From JAIBJN01 sp035461525 (GTDB lineage Bacteria; Actinomycetota; Thermoleophilia; Gaiellales; Gaiellaceae): DNA of 64,000 nt. Position 1 is the stretch's first letter, and the number at the start of each line of letters is the position of its first letter. Under the pieces are notes generated by a model. That model searched no databases. It saw only the letters and a program-made list of their open reading frames with translations, and had not been told where the DNA came from. The translations under genes were made by a program, and so were the position numbers. Of this stretch, positions 57,136 through 64,000 are shown in pieces. Where the stretch lies: NCBI GenBank assembly GCA_035461525.1, contig DATHVD010000013.1, forward strand, positions 1 to 64,000, written 5' to 3'.

Positions 57136-59649
57136 TCAGCTTCCGGGGTCGTCGTCCGCCGCGACGATCTCCTCGACGAGGCCCACGAACTCGGCCTCGA
57201 GCTCGGAGCTCGCCTCCGGTGTCGCACCCTCCGCGTAGACGTGGACGACGGGCTCGTGCGGGTCGGGGAGCACCTGCGCCCAGCCGCGCTCCTCGAAGAC
57301 TTTGACGCCGTCCGAGACATCGAGCTCCTTGCCCTTCATCCGCTCCGTGACGATGCGCATGACCGCGCCCTTGCGCCCCCACGGGCAGCGCACCTGCCGG
57401 TGCACGACGGTGGGGTCGGGGAGCTCGCCGACGATCTCCGAGAGCGGCCGTCCGGCCGCCGCGAGGAGCTCGAGGAGCTTGCAGAGGCTCGCCATGCCGT
57501 CGTAGGCGGGAACGAAGTCCGGGAAGACGAATCCCCCGCCCGCGGAGCCGGCGAAGATGACGCCGTCGCCGGCGGCCGCGCTCGTGAGCGCGGTCAGCGA
57601 GTTGGGCGTCCGCAGGACCTCGAGCCCGCTTCCCTCGACGAGGCCCTCGACGAGGCTCGTGACCGTCGTCGGCACGGCGAGACGGCCCGACGTCCCGTCC
57701 GAGGAGAGCAGCCGGAGGAAGAGGAGCAGCTCCTGCTCGACGGCGATCTCGCGGGCCAGGTCGTCGACGAGGAAGATCCGCTCGGCGGCGGGGTCGAGCA
57801 CGGCGCCGAGATCGGCGCCCACCGCCTCGACGAGCCGCTTCGTCTGCGCGAGTGCCCCGCCCAGGCTCGCCGCCTCCGGCGCCTCGCGGCGCTCGCTCAC
57901 GTACGCGTGCGACGCCACCGCCTCGACGTCGAGCGCCCCGAGCACCTGCGGGAGGACGAGCGAGGCCGCCGAGAAGGCGTAGTCGACGACGATGCGGAAG
58001 CCGCGCGCCCTGATCGCGTCGCGGTCGAGGACGGAGAGGAGATCTTGCGCGTACGTCTCGGCCGTGCGCCCGGGGAAGGTGATCTCCCCCACCCCGTTCC
58101 AGGCCGCGCGCCGGAACTCCTGGCGCGAATAGTGCTTCTCGATCTCCTTGACGAGCTCGGGCGTCGCGGGCGTGCCGGGCGGCTCGAAGAGCTTGATCTG
58201 GACGATCTCGGGGTCGGCCGGGCTCGGCTGCACGTGAATGCCGGCGTCGAAGGCTTCCGTCTTCAGGAGGTGGCGGTTGACCGCCGCCGGCATGATCTGC
58301 AGGTCGGCCGCGTGCACCCCCGTCGAGTTGACGCCGGCGAGGAGGGCGCGGCGGATGAGACGGCAGGAGGCCGAGGCGGCGCGGCTCGTGACGATGCGCG
58401 CGCCGCGCTCGAGCGCAGTGCCGAGGGCGGTTCCGATCCGGAGGGCAGTCTCGGGCGTCAGCTCGACGTTGATACGGCCCGTGATCCCGTCGAGGCCGAC
58501 CAGGCGCGTCGAGAGCCGCGACTCCCAGATGAGGTTGCGGTCGACGACGGCGCCGGACTCGACCTCCTTGAAGGGGTAGATCCTGACGCCCGGCATGACG
58601 ACGCTCTCCTCGCCGATCGTGCAGTTGTCCCCCACGGCGGCGCCCTCGTGCAGCCGCGCATGCGGGCGCAGGTCGCAGGCGCGGCCGACGATCGCGCCCT
58701 CGACGAGCGCGCTGCGGCCGACGGCCGTGGACGCGTCGATCACCGAGCGCGCGGTGCGGGCGTGGTCGCCGAGCGTGACGCTGTTCATGAGCACGGAGTA
58801 GGCGCCGACGGTCGCCCGCGGGGCGAGCCGGCAGTAATTGCCGACGAACGCCGGCCCTTCCACCGCCTCGAGGCTGTCGAGGTCGACGCCCTCCCCCACC
58901 CACACGTTGCCCCGCAGCCGGATCCCCGGGATGTCCAGGCGCACCTTCCCGTCGAGGGCGTCGAAGTTCGCCTGCCGGTACTGGTCGAGGTTGCCGATGT
59001 CCTGCCAGTAGCCGTCCGCGACGTAGCCGTAGAGCGGCCTCCCCATCTCGAGCAGGAGCGGGAAGAGCTCCTTCGAGAAGTCGTACGGGCGGTCCTCGGG
59101 AACGTGTCGAAGGACCTCGGGCTCGAGCACGTAGATGCCCGTGTTGATCGTGTCCGTGAACACCTGGCCCCAGGAGGGCTTCTCCAGGAAGCGCTCGATC
59201 CGCCCATCCTCGTCCGTGACGACGATCCCGAACTCGAGCGGGTTCGGGACGCTCTTCAGGCCGATCGTCACGAGCGCCTCCTTCTCGCGGTGGAAGCGCA
59301 CGAGGTCGGTGAGGTCGATGTCGCAGAGCGCGTCGCCGGAGATGACGAGGAACGGCTCGTCGAGCGCCTCCTCCGCGAGCTTGACGGAGCCGGCCGTGCC
59401 CGCGGGCGACTCCTCGATCGAGTAGCTCACGGCCACGCCGTGAGCCTCGCCGTCGCCGAAGTAGCCCCGGATCGACTGGGGCATGAAGGCGAGGGTGACC
59501 ACGACGTCGTCGAAGCCGTGCTTGCGCAGGAGCTCGACGATGTGCTCCATGCAGGGCTTCCCGACGATGGGCACCATCGGCTTCGGCTGGTTCGAAGTCA
59601 GCGGCCGCAGCCGCGTTCCCTCGCCGCCGGCCATGACGACGGCCTTCAC
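57136..59649 (-). CDS. Two-domain NDP-sugar pyrophosphorylase / phosphomannomutase-like protein
   Basis: The 837 residues begin with a nucleotidyltransferase domain (VMAGGEGTRLRPLT, then KPMVPIVGKPCMEHI and VISGDALCDIDL) and a left-handed beta-helix (about 255-375). A phosphohexomutase-like half follows. The usual phosphoserine loop TASHNP is missing; the region reads IVTSRAASASCRLIRRAL and GIHVQPSPADPEIVQIK, as in cyanobacterial relatives. It probably makes GDP-mannose or another NDP-sugar, with the second half regulatory or altered. The GTG start overlaps the pgsA-like gene by 4 bp. Confidence 0.85.
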   Translation of the reverse strand: MKAVVMAGGEGTRLRPLTSNQPKPMVPIVGKPCMEHIVELLRKHGFDDVVVTLAFMPQSIRGYFGDGEAHGVAVSYSIEESPAGTAGSVKLAEEALDEPFLVISGDALCDIDLTDLVRFHREKEALVTIGLKSVPNPLEFGIVVTDEDGRIERFLEKPSWGQVFTDTINTGIYVLEPEVLRHVPEDRPYDFSKELFPLLLEMGRPLYGYVADGYWQDIGNLDQYRQANFDALDGKVRLDIPGIRLRGNVWVGEGVDLDSLEAVEGPAFVGNYCRLAPRATVGAYSVLMNSVTLGDHARTARSVIDASTAVGRSALVEGAIVGRACDLRPHARLHEGAAVGDNCTIGEESVVMPGVRIYPFKEVESGAVVDRNLIWESRLSTRLVGLDGITGRINVELTPETALRIGTALGTALERGARIVTSRAASASCRLIRRALLAGVNSTGVHAADLQIMPAAVNRHLLKTEAFDAGIHVQPSPADPEIVQIKLFEPPGTPATPELVKEIEKHYSRQEFRRAAWNGVGEITFPGRTAETYAQDLLSVLDRDAIRARGFRIVVDYAFSAASLVLPQVLGALDVEAVASHAYVSERREAPEAASLGGALAQTKRLVEAVGADLGAVLDPAAERIFLVDDLAREIAVEQELLLFLRLLSSDGTSGRLAVPTTVTSLVEGLVEGSGLEVLRTPNSLTALTSAAAGDGVIFAGSAGGGFVFPDFVPAYDGMASLCKLLELLAAAGRPLSEIVGELPDPTVVHRQVRCPWGRKGAVMRIVTERMKGKELDVSDGVKVFEERGWAQVLPDPHEPVVHVYAEGATPEASSELEAEFVGLVEEIVAADDDPGS

Positions 59650-60197
59650 GCGCGCACGCTCCTGAGGGCTGTGAGGACATAGGCGACGGCTGCAGCTACC
59701 GCGAGGGCGACGCCTGCCCAGAAGAGCCACTGCGGCCAGGCGGTGCCGCGGTCGGAGGCGATCACGCCCGTGATCGCCGCGTAGAGCACCCACGTCGCCG
59801 TCTTGCCGAGGAACGAGACGGAGAAGTCGTAGCCGCGGTCCTTGACGAGCCGGTAGCCGGCGATGAGGAGCGCGTCGCGGGCGAGCACGACCGCCAGGGC
59901 CGCGAGCGGGAGGCGCCCGTCGAGCCAGAGGAGGACGACCGCTGCGTCGATCATGAGCCGGTCCGCGAGCGGGTCTGCGTACTTGCCGAACTCCGACTCG
60001 ACCCGCCAGCGGCGGGCGAGGAAGCCGTCGACCTGGTCCGTCATCGCGGCGGCGGCGAAGAGCCCGGCGAGCGCCCAGCTCCCCTCGCCGTCGCTGCCGA
60101 GGAGCAGGGCGACGAACACGGGCACGGCCGCGAGGCGCAGAACCGTCAGCGCGTTCGGCAGGTGGGCGAGCGGGGCGGGCACGGCTCGGGTCGCCAT
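59646..60197 (-). CDS. CDP-alcohol phosphatidyltransferase
   Basis: Membrane enzyme of 183 residues that moves a phosphatidyl group from CDP-diacylglycerol to an alcohol. The full motif D-x2-DG-x2-AR-x8-G-x3-D-x3-D is present as DQVDGFLAR near 51 followed by GKYADPLAD, within about six hydrophobic helices. It is most like PgsA-type (glycerol-phosphate), but the acceptor is not proven. The ATG at 60197 follows TACCAT after 11 nt. Confidence 0.85.
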   Translation of the reverse strand: MATRAVPAPLAHLPNALTVLRLAAVPVFVALLLGSDGEGSWALAGLFAAAAMTDQVDGFLARRWRVESEFGKYADPLADRLMIDAAVVLLWLDGRLPLAALAVVLARDALLIAGYRLVKDRGYDFSVSFLGKTATWVLYAAITGVIASDRGTAWPQWLFWAGVALAVAAAVAYVLTALRSVRA

Positions 60198-60208
60198 CGC
60201 GTTCGCCA

Positions 60209-60218
60209 ATGGTAACGT
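60209..60218. promoter_or_regulatory. Overlapping divergent -10 elements
   Basis: TACCAT on the minus strand (60209-60214) and TAACGT on the plus strand (60213-60218) share a TA step. They serve the CDP-alcohol transferase gene and the hutF-like gene, whose starts are 28 bp apart, so the two polymerase sites must compete. Confidence 0.5.
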
Positions 60219-60225
60219 CGCCGCG

Positions 60226-61245
60226 ATGCCCGACCGGCTCGCGCTCCCCGGGTTCGTCAACGCCCACAGCCACGCCTTCCAGCGCGCGCTCCGGGGCCGG
60301 GTCGAGGGCGGCGACTTCTGGGCCTGGCGCGAGTCCATGCTCGAGCTGGCCCGGGAGCTCACCCCGGACCGCGTCCGCGAGGCCTACGCGCAGACGTACC
60401 GGGAGATGCTGGCGGCCGGGTATACCGCGGTCGGGGAGTTCCACTACGTCGGCCTCGCCGAGGCGCACGCGGCGGCCGAGGCGGCGCAGGAGGCGGGGAT
60501 CGAGCTCGTGCTCCTCCTCTCCGCGTACGCCCGCGGCGGCATCGACCGCTTCCGGCAGACGTCGGCCGCCGCCTACCTGGAGCAGGTGGAGGACCTGCGC
60601 CGCGAGGGCGTCCGAGTCGGGCTCGCCCCCCACTCCGTCCGCGCCTGCCCGCGGGACTGGCTGGCGGAGATCGGCCGCCATGCCGCGCGCGAGGGCCTCG
60701 TCCTCCACGTCCACGCCTGCGAGCAGCCGCGCGAGGTCGAGGAGTCCCTCGCCGAGCACGGCCTCCGCCCGATCGAGCTCCTCGCCGAGACCGGCTGCCT
60801 CGGCCCGCGCACGACGGTGGTGCACGCCACGCACGCCTCCGAGCGGGAGCTCGACCTCCTCGCCGAGAACGGAGCGCGCGTCTGTCTCTGCCCCACGACC
60901 GAGGCCAACCTCGGCGACGGGTTCCCGCCGCTCCCGGGCCTCCTCTCCCGCGGGATCCGGCTCTGCATCGGCTCCGACTCGAACGTCCGCATCGACCCGC
61001 TCGAGGAGCTGAGGGAGCTCGAGGGGACGGCCCGTCGCCAGCTCCTGCGGCGCAACGTGATCCCGGTGGAGGCCCTCCTGGCGATCGGCTCGCAGGAGGG
61101 CGCCGCGGCGCTCGGGCTCGACGCCTGGCCGGCGACAGAGGTTGATCCCGGGCATCCCTCGCTGCGCGGAGCGGCCCCCGAGGAGGTGCCTGCCGCGCTC
61201 GTGCACGGCGGCGGCGCCGACGCGCTCACCCCTTCGAGGGACTGA
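60226..61245 (+). CDS. HutF-like amidohydrolase, lacking N-terminal beta domain
   Basis: The 339 residues hold a metal-dependent amidohydrolase barrel with GFVNAHSHAFQRALRG near 8, LVLHVHACEQPREVE near 160, VVHATHASERE near 200 and CLCPTTEANLGDGFPPL near 220, then GSDSNVRIDPLEELR. These match formimidoylglutamate deiminase of histidine breakdown. Full-length family members are about 450 residues; here the N-terminal composite domain is absent and the ATG lies 7 nt after TAACGT. No other hut gene is near. Confidence 0.75.
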   Translation: MPDRLALPGFVNAHSHAFQRALRGRVEGGDFWAWRESMLELARELTPDRVREAYAQTYREMLAAGYTAVGEFHYVGLAEAHAAAEAAQEAGIELVLLLSAYARGGIDRFRQTSAAAYLEQVEDLRREGVRVGLAPHSVRACPRDWLAEIGRHAAREGLVLHVHACEQPREVEESLAEHGLRPIELLAETGCLGPRTTVVHATHASERELDLLAENGARVCLCPTTEANLGDGFPPLPGLLSRGIRLCIGSDSNVRIDPLEELRELEGTARRQLLRRNVIPVEALLAIGSQEGAAALGLDAWPATEVDPGHPSLRGAAPEEVPAALVHGGGADALTPSRD

Positions 61246-61299
61246 GACCTTGAGCGCCCTCCGGGGCCGGCCGATGCGGAGGCCGGATCGGGTTCCCGC

Positions 61300-62178
61300 A
61301 TGCCGCCGCACGCTCTGCCGCTCATCCGCATTCTCGCGGGCGCGCTCGCCGCGCTCGCGCTTCTCGCCCTCGCTCCTGCCGCGGAGGCACGGGGGAAGCC
61401 CGGGCGCGCGGCGCTCCAGGTGGGGCTGCAGGCCCACGGGCTCTACGACGGCACGATCAACGGCAGGCTCAACCCCGGCACCAGGGCGGGGATCAGGCAG
61501 CTCCAGCGGCGCAGCTCGCTCTCCGTCGACGGCGTGCCCGGGCCCGAGACGCGGGCCGCGCTGGGCGCCTACGGGCGCCATACGCTCGGCAAGCGAACGC
61601 TGCGGAGCGGGATGCAGGGGTGGGACGCGGCCGCGCTCCAGTTCCTCCTCGCCTGGCACGGCTTTCCCTCCGGTACCCTCGACGGCCAGCTCGGGCCGCG
61701 CACGGAGGCGGCCGTGCGCCGGTTCCAGCAGTGGAAGGGTCTCCGCGCCGACGGCGTCGTCACGCGCGCGGTCGTGCGACCGCTGCGCACGCGCTCGCCG
61801 CGCTCGCCGCTCAAGTTCCGCGCGCCCGTGCAGGCGCCTGTGGCCGACCGCTTCGGGCCGCGCGGCGCGCGCTTTCATGCGGGCATCGACTTCCCGGCCC
61901 CGGCCGGCACGCCCATCGTCGCCGCCCGGGCCGGCACCGTCACGTTCGCCGGCTGGGACTCGGGCGGCTACGGCAAGCTCGTCGTCGTCGCCCACACGAA
62001 GGGCGTGACGACGTGGTACGCGCACCTCAGGGGCATGCGCGCCCGGCCGGGCCAGGTCGTCGCGGCGGGCGAGCGCCTGGGCGGCGTGGGCGCGACCGGC
62101 CTCGCCACGGGCCCCCACCTCCACTTCGAGGTCAGGCTGCGCGACGCAGCCGTGAACCCTCTACCCGCCCTCCGCTAG
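61300..62178 (+). CDS. Secreted M23 peptidase with two peptidoglycan-binding domains
   Basis: The 292 residues start with a signal peptide (about 1-30, ending AEA). Two peptidoglycan-binding repeats follow (ALQVGLQAHGLYDGTINGRLNPGTRAGIRQLQ; LQFLLAWHGFPSGTLDGQLGPRTEAAVRRFQ). The LytM domain from about 175 has HAGIDFPAPAGTP and HLHFEVR as zinc ligands. It probably cuts peptide bridges in the cell wall. It converges with proC with an 18-bp overlap. Confidence 0.92.
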   Translation: MPPHALPLIRILAGALAALALLALAPAAEARGKPGRAALQVGLQAHGLYDGTINGRLNPGTRAGIRQLQRRSSLSVDGVPGPETRAALGAYGRHTLGKRTLRSGMQGWDAAALQFLLAWHGFPSGTLDGQLGPRTEAAVRRFQQWKGLRADGVVTRAVVRPLRTRSPRSPLKFRAPVQAPVADRFGPRGARFHAGIDFPAPAGTPIVAARAGTVTFAGWDSGGYGKLVVVAHTKGVTTWYAHLRGMRARPGQVVAAGERLGGVGATGLATGPHLHFEVRLRDAAVNPLPALR

Positions 62179-62979
62179 CTCCTTCGAGCGCTTCATCGCC
62201 GCCTGGATCGCGTTCAGGAAGGCTGCGCGTACGCCGGCCTGCTCGAGCTCCCGGATCGCGGCGATGGTCGTGCCGCCCGGCGAGGTGACCGCCTCGCGCA
62301 GCTCGACAGGGTGCATCTTGCCGTCGCGGAGAAGCTTCGCCGTCCCGAGCATCGTCTGGACGACGAGGTCGGTGGAGATCTCGCGCGAGAGCCCCAGGAG
62401 GATGCCGGCCTCGATCATCGACTCGGCGAGGAGCGCGAAGTACGCCGGCCCCGAGCCGGAAACGGCCGTGATCGCGTCCATGTACGGCTCGTCCACGCGG
62501 ACGGTGCGCCCGATGCGCCCGAGGACGTCCTCCGCCCGGACGAGGTGCTCCTCCTCCGCGTAGGTCCCGGCGCACATGCCGGCCATGCCCTCATGCACGG
62601 TCATGGGGGTGTTCGGCATCGCCCGCACGACCGGCACGCGGTCGCTCAGGTGCTCCTCCATGTGCGCCGTCGTGATCGCGGCGACGAGGGAGACGACCGT
62701 CTGCCGGGGCGTCAGGACTCCGCCGATCTCGGCGAAGAGCTCGTCCACGTCCTGGGGCTTCACGGCGACGACGACGATGGCCGCGTCCCGCACGGCGTCG
62801 ACGTTCGAGAGCGTCGTCTCGATCCCGTAGCTCTCGGCGAGGTAGCGCAGTCGCTCCTCGTGACGGGCGGTGGCGACGATCTCGCCGGGCTCGCGCCAGC
62901 CGGAGGAGATGACGCCCGCGATCAGCGCCTCGCCGGCCTTGCCGGCGCCGAGAACGGCGAGCTTCCTCTCGTCGGCCAT
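62161..62979 (-). CDS. proC: Pyrroline-5-carboxylate reductase
   Basis: ProC makes proline from pyrroline-5-carboxylate with NAD(P)H. The 272 residues start with the Rossmann motif KLAVLGAGKAGEALIAG. VVVAVKPQDVDE lies near 70 and RAMPNTPMTVHEGM near 118. The C-terminal family signature DLVVQTMLGTAKLLRDG and EAVTSPGGTTIAAI is present. It is monocistronic here, between two cell-wall hydrolase genes. Confidence 0.95.
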   Translation of the reverse strand: MADERKLAVLGAGKAGEALIAGVISSGWREPGEIVATARHEERLRYLAESYGIETTLSNVDAVRDAAIVVVAVKPQDVDELFAEIGGVLTPRQTVVSLVAAITTAHMEEHLSDRVPVVRAMPNTPMTVHEGMAGMCAGTYAEEEHLVRAEDVLGRIGRTVRVDEPYMDAITAVSGSGPAYFALLAESMIEAGILLGLSREISTDLVVQTMLGTAKLLRDGKMHPVELREAVTSPGGTTIAAIRELEQAGVRAAFLNAIQAAMKRSKELAEGG

Positions 62980-63019
62980 GCCGGGACCCTATCGCGGTGC
63001 AGCTGGCCCGAGCGAGGGC

Positions 63020-63100
63020 TCAGGCGAGGTGCGGGCCCGCGCCGGCCGCGATCGCGGCGGCGAAGAAGCCGAGCCCGAAGACGAGGACGCGGAGTCGCAC
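63020..63100 (-). CDS. Possible 26-residue membrane peptide
   Basis: A GTG at 63100 opens a 26-codon frame that reads M-R-L-R followed by one hydrophobic helix (VLVFGLGFFAAAIAAGAG). GGAGG at 63108-63112 is well placed 7 nt before the start. It would be a single-pass peptide lying between proC and the lytic transglycosylase gene. Confidence 0.35.
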   Translation of the reverse strand: MRLRVLVFGLGFFAAAIAAGAGPHLA

Positions 63101-63152
63101 AGCACCCCCTCCATCGACCGGAACCGCCCGCGCCGCCATCCCTCACGGGGGT

Positions 63153-64000
63153 TCACATGCGCCTCTCGAGCGCCCGAACCGCGCGGACGAACCGCCTCGT
63201 CTCGGGGTAGAGGCCGTGCCGTCGTACGGCCGCAGGGCCCTGGTGATAGGCGCCGAGCGCGAGCCGCGTGTTCCCCCGGAAGGTCCGCAGGAGGTGATGG
63301 AGGTACGCGACGCCGACGCGGACGTTCCCGTTCGCGGTGCGGGGAACGCGGCGGCCGAGGAGGACGGTCTCGACGAACCTCCAGGTCGCCGGCATCACCT
63401 GCATGACGCCCCAGGCGCCCGTGGAGGAGACGACGTGGTTCTGGTGGCCGGACTCCATCCAGGCAAGCGCCCGGACGAGGCTCGGGCTGACGCCGTAGTA
63501 CGCGGACCAGTGCGCGAGGGTGATCCGGATGGAGGCCGGGCTCGCGGAGCGGACGCGCGGCCTCGGCGCGGCCCTGCTCCGGGCCTTGCCCTGCTTCAGC
63601 GCACGGTGCGTCGCCGGCCCGGCGACGCCGTCGACGGCGAGCCCCGCACGTCCCTGGAAGCGGCGGACCGCGCCGGCAGTGGCAGGCCCGAAGACGCCGT
63701 CGACCGAGCCCGGAGCGACCCCGCGCTGCCGCAGCCTGAACTGGAGCGCGGACACGTCGAGCCCGACCATTCCGCGGCGCAGCGCCCGCGTGCCCGGAAG
63801 CGGCCGGCCAAGCCTCCCCAGCTCCGCCCTCGTCCGCGGCCCGGCGATCCCGTCCACGGCGAGCCCGCTGCGGCGCTGGAACGTGCGGACCGCTCGCGCG
63901 GTCAACGGGCCTTTGATGCCGTCGACGCGCCCGCCGTAGTGCCCCTCGGCCCGGAGCGCCACCTGCAGGCCGGCGACCCGCGGCGTGGCAGCCTCGGCCG
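63153..64000 (-). CDS. Lytic transglycosylase with peptidoglycan-binding repeats, 5' end outside window
   Basis: The open frame continues to the window edge. Two peptidoglycan-binding repeats (GHYGGRVDGIKGPLTARAVRTFQRR; LQFRLRQRGVAPGSVDGVFGPATAGAVRRFQ) precede an SLT domain with ALAWMESGHQNHVVSSTGAWGVMQVMPAT, where the Glu of WMES is the catalytic acid. NGNVRVGVAYLHHLL and ALGAYHQGP follow. It is probably exported; the signal peptide would be upstream. Its first half is a paralogue of the M23 protein's repeats. Confidence 0.9.
   Translation of the reverse strand, partial: AEAATPRVAGLQVALRAEGHYGGRVDGIKGPLTARAVRTFQRRSGLAVDGIAGPRTRAELGRLGRPLPGTRALRRGMVGLDVSALQFRLRQRGVAPGSVDGVFGPATAGAVRRFQGRAGLAVDGVAGPATHRALKQGKARSRAAPRPRVRSASPASIRITLAHWSAYYGVSPSLVRALAWMESGHQNHVVSSTGAWGVMQVMPATWRFVETVLLGRRVPRTANGNVRVGVAYLHHLLRTFRGNTRLALGAYHQGPAAVRRHGLYPETRRFVRAVRALERRM

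Noticed and set aside
59650..62124. Upstream extension of the NDP-sugar gene by over 800 codons
   Set aside because: The extension is antisense to the hutF-like and M23 genes and has no family motifs; homology starts at the GTG at 59649.
1..64000. CRISPR arrays, transposons, integrases, attachment sites, tRNA and rRNA genes
   Set aside because: No regularly spaced repeats, transposase or integrase motifs, terminal inverted repeats, cloverleaf or rRNA signatures were seen on either strand.

Overview
The window is very GC-rich, gene-dense chromosomal DNA from a bacterium. I infer a deep-branching Actinomycetota, most likely class Thermoleophilia. The reasons are a GarA-like FHA gene beside an FtsR-like MerR gene, a single-motif RsiG-type c-di-GMP anti-sigma factor, MurT/GatD, DapL, RNase Y together with RNase J, and many GTG starts that look leaderless. 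I see no phage, insertion sequence, CRISPR array, rRNA or tRNA. Almost all of it is core genome, with accessory patches around 14.5-15.5 kb, 43.4-44 kb and 51.2-55 kb.

Layout. 1-9.9 kb: translation and RNA genes (infB partial, ylxP, rbfA, nrnA, truB, ribF, rpsO, pnp), interrupted by a convergent gamma-glutamyltransferase. 10-15.5 kb: an EamA transporter, an M16 peptidase, dapB, an organomercurial-lyase-like pair, dapA, and a frameshifted cysteine-synthase-like gene. 15.5-24 kb: RNase J, an enolase-superfamily enzyme, an unknown gene, ribokinase, nucleoside hydrolase and FtsK. 23-28.5 kb: a BMP-type nucleoside ABC importer and a small membrane protein. 28.5-41.1 kb: rodZ-like, cinA, thpR, recA, recX, rny, miaB, miaA, dapF, dapL, hflX, dut and a NUDIX gene. 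41.2-43.3 kb: murT-gatD on the minus strand. 44-51 kb: a GGDEF/HD-GYP fusion, a homing-endonuclease-associated-repeat protein, a class II glutamine amidotransferase, two primary-like sigma factors and a PHP phosphatase. 51.5-55 kb: surface and membrane proteins of unknown role, plus a candidate small RNA. 55-64 kb: an rsiG-garA-ftsR-apt operon, a two-domain NDP-sugar enzyme, a CDP-alcohol transferase, a HutF-like amidohydrolase, an M23 peptidase, proC and a partial lytic transglycosylase. From memory, the order infB-ylxP-rbfA-truB-ribF-rpsO-pnp-M16-dapA-rnj-ftsK-rodZ-cinA-recA-rny-miaB parallels Bacillus subtilis.

How the genes work together. DapA, DapB, DapL and DapF would make meso-diaminopimelate by the aminotransferase route, and MurT/GatD would amidate the resulting lipid II. 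The BMP-type importer, nucleoside hydrolase and ribokinase form a nucleoside-to-ribose-5-phosphate path. The GGDEF/HD-GYP protein can make or break c-di-GMP, which the RsiG homologue is built to sense.

The most unusual signals are these. About 18 start codons sit 5-11 nt behind a TANNNT hexamer. A 25-nt perfect repeat carries such a promoter plus a tiny ORF; one copy is coupled to miaA and the other is an orphan. A promoter-to-T7 interval at 52.9-53.04 kb looks like a small RNA gene. In DapF both catalytic cysteines are serine. An organomercurial-lyase-like gene pair sits inside the dap cluster.
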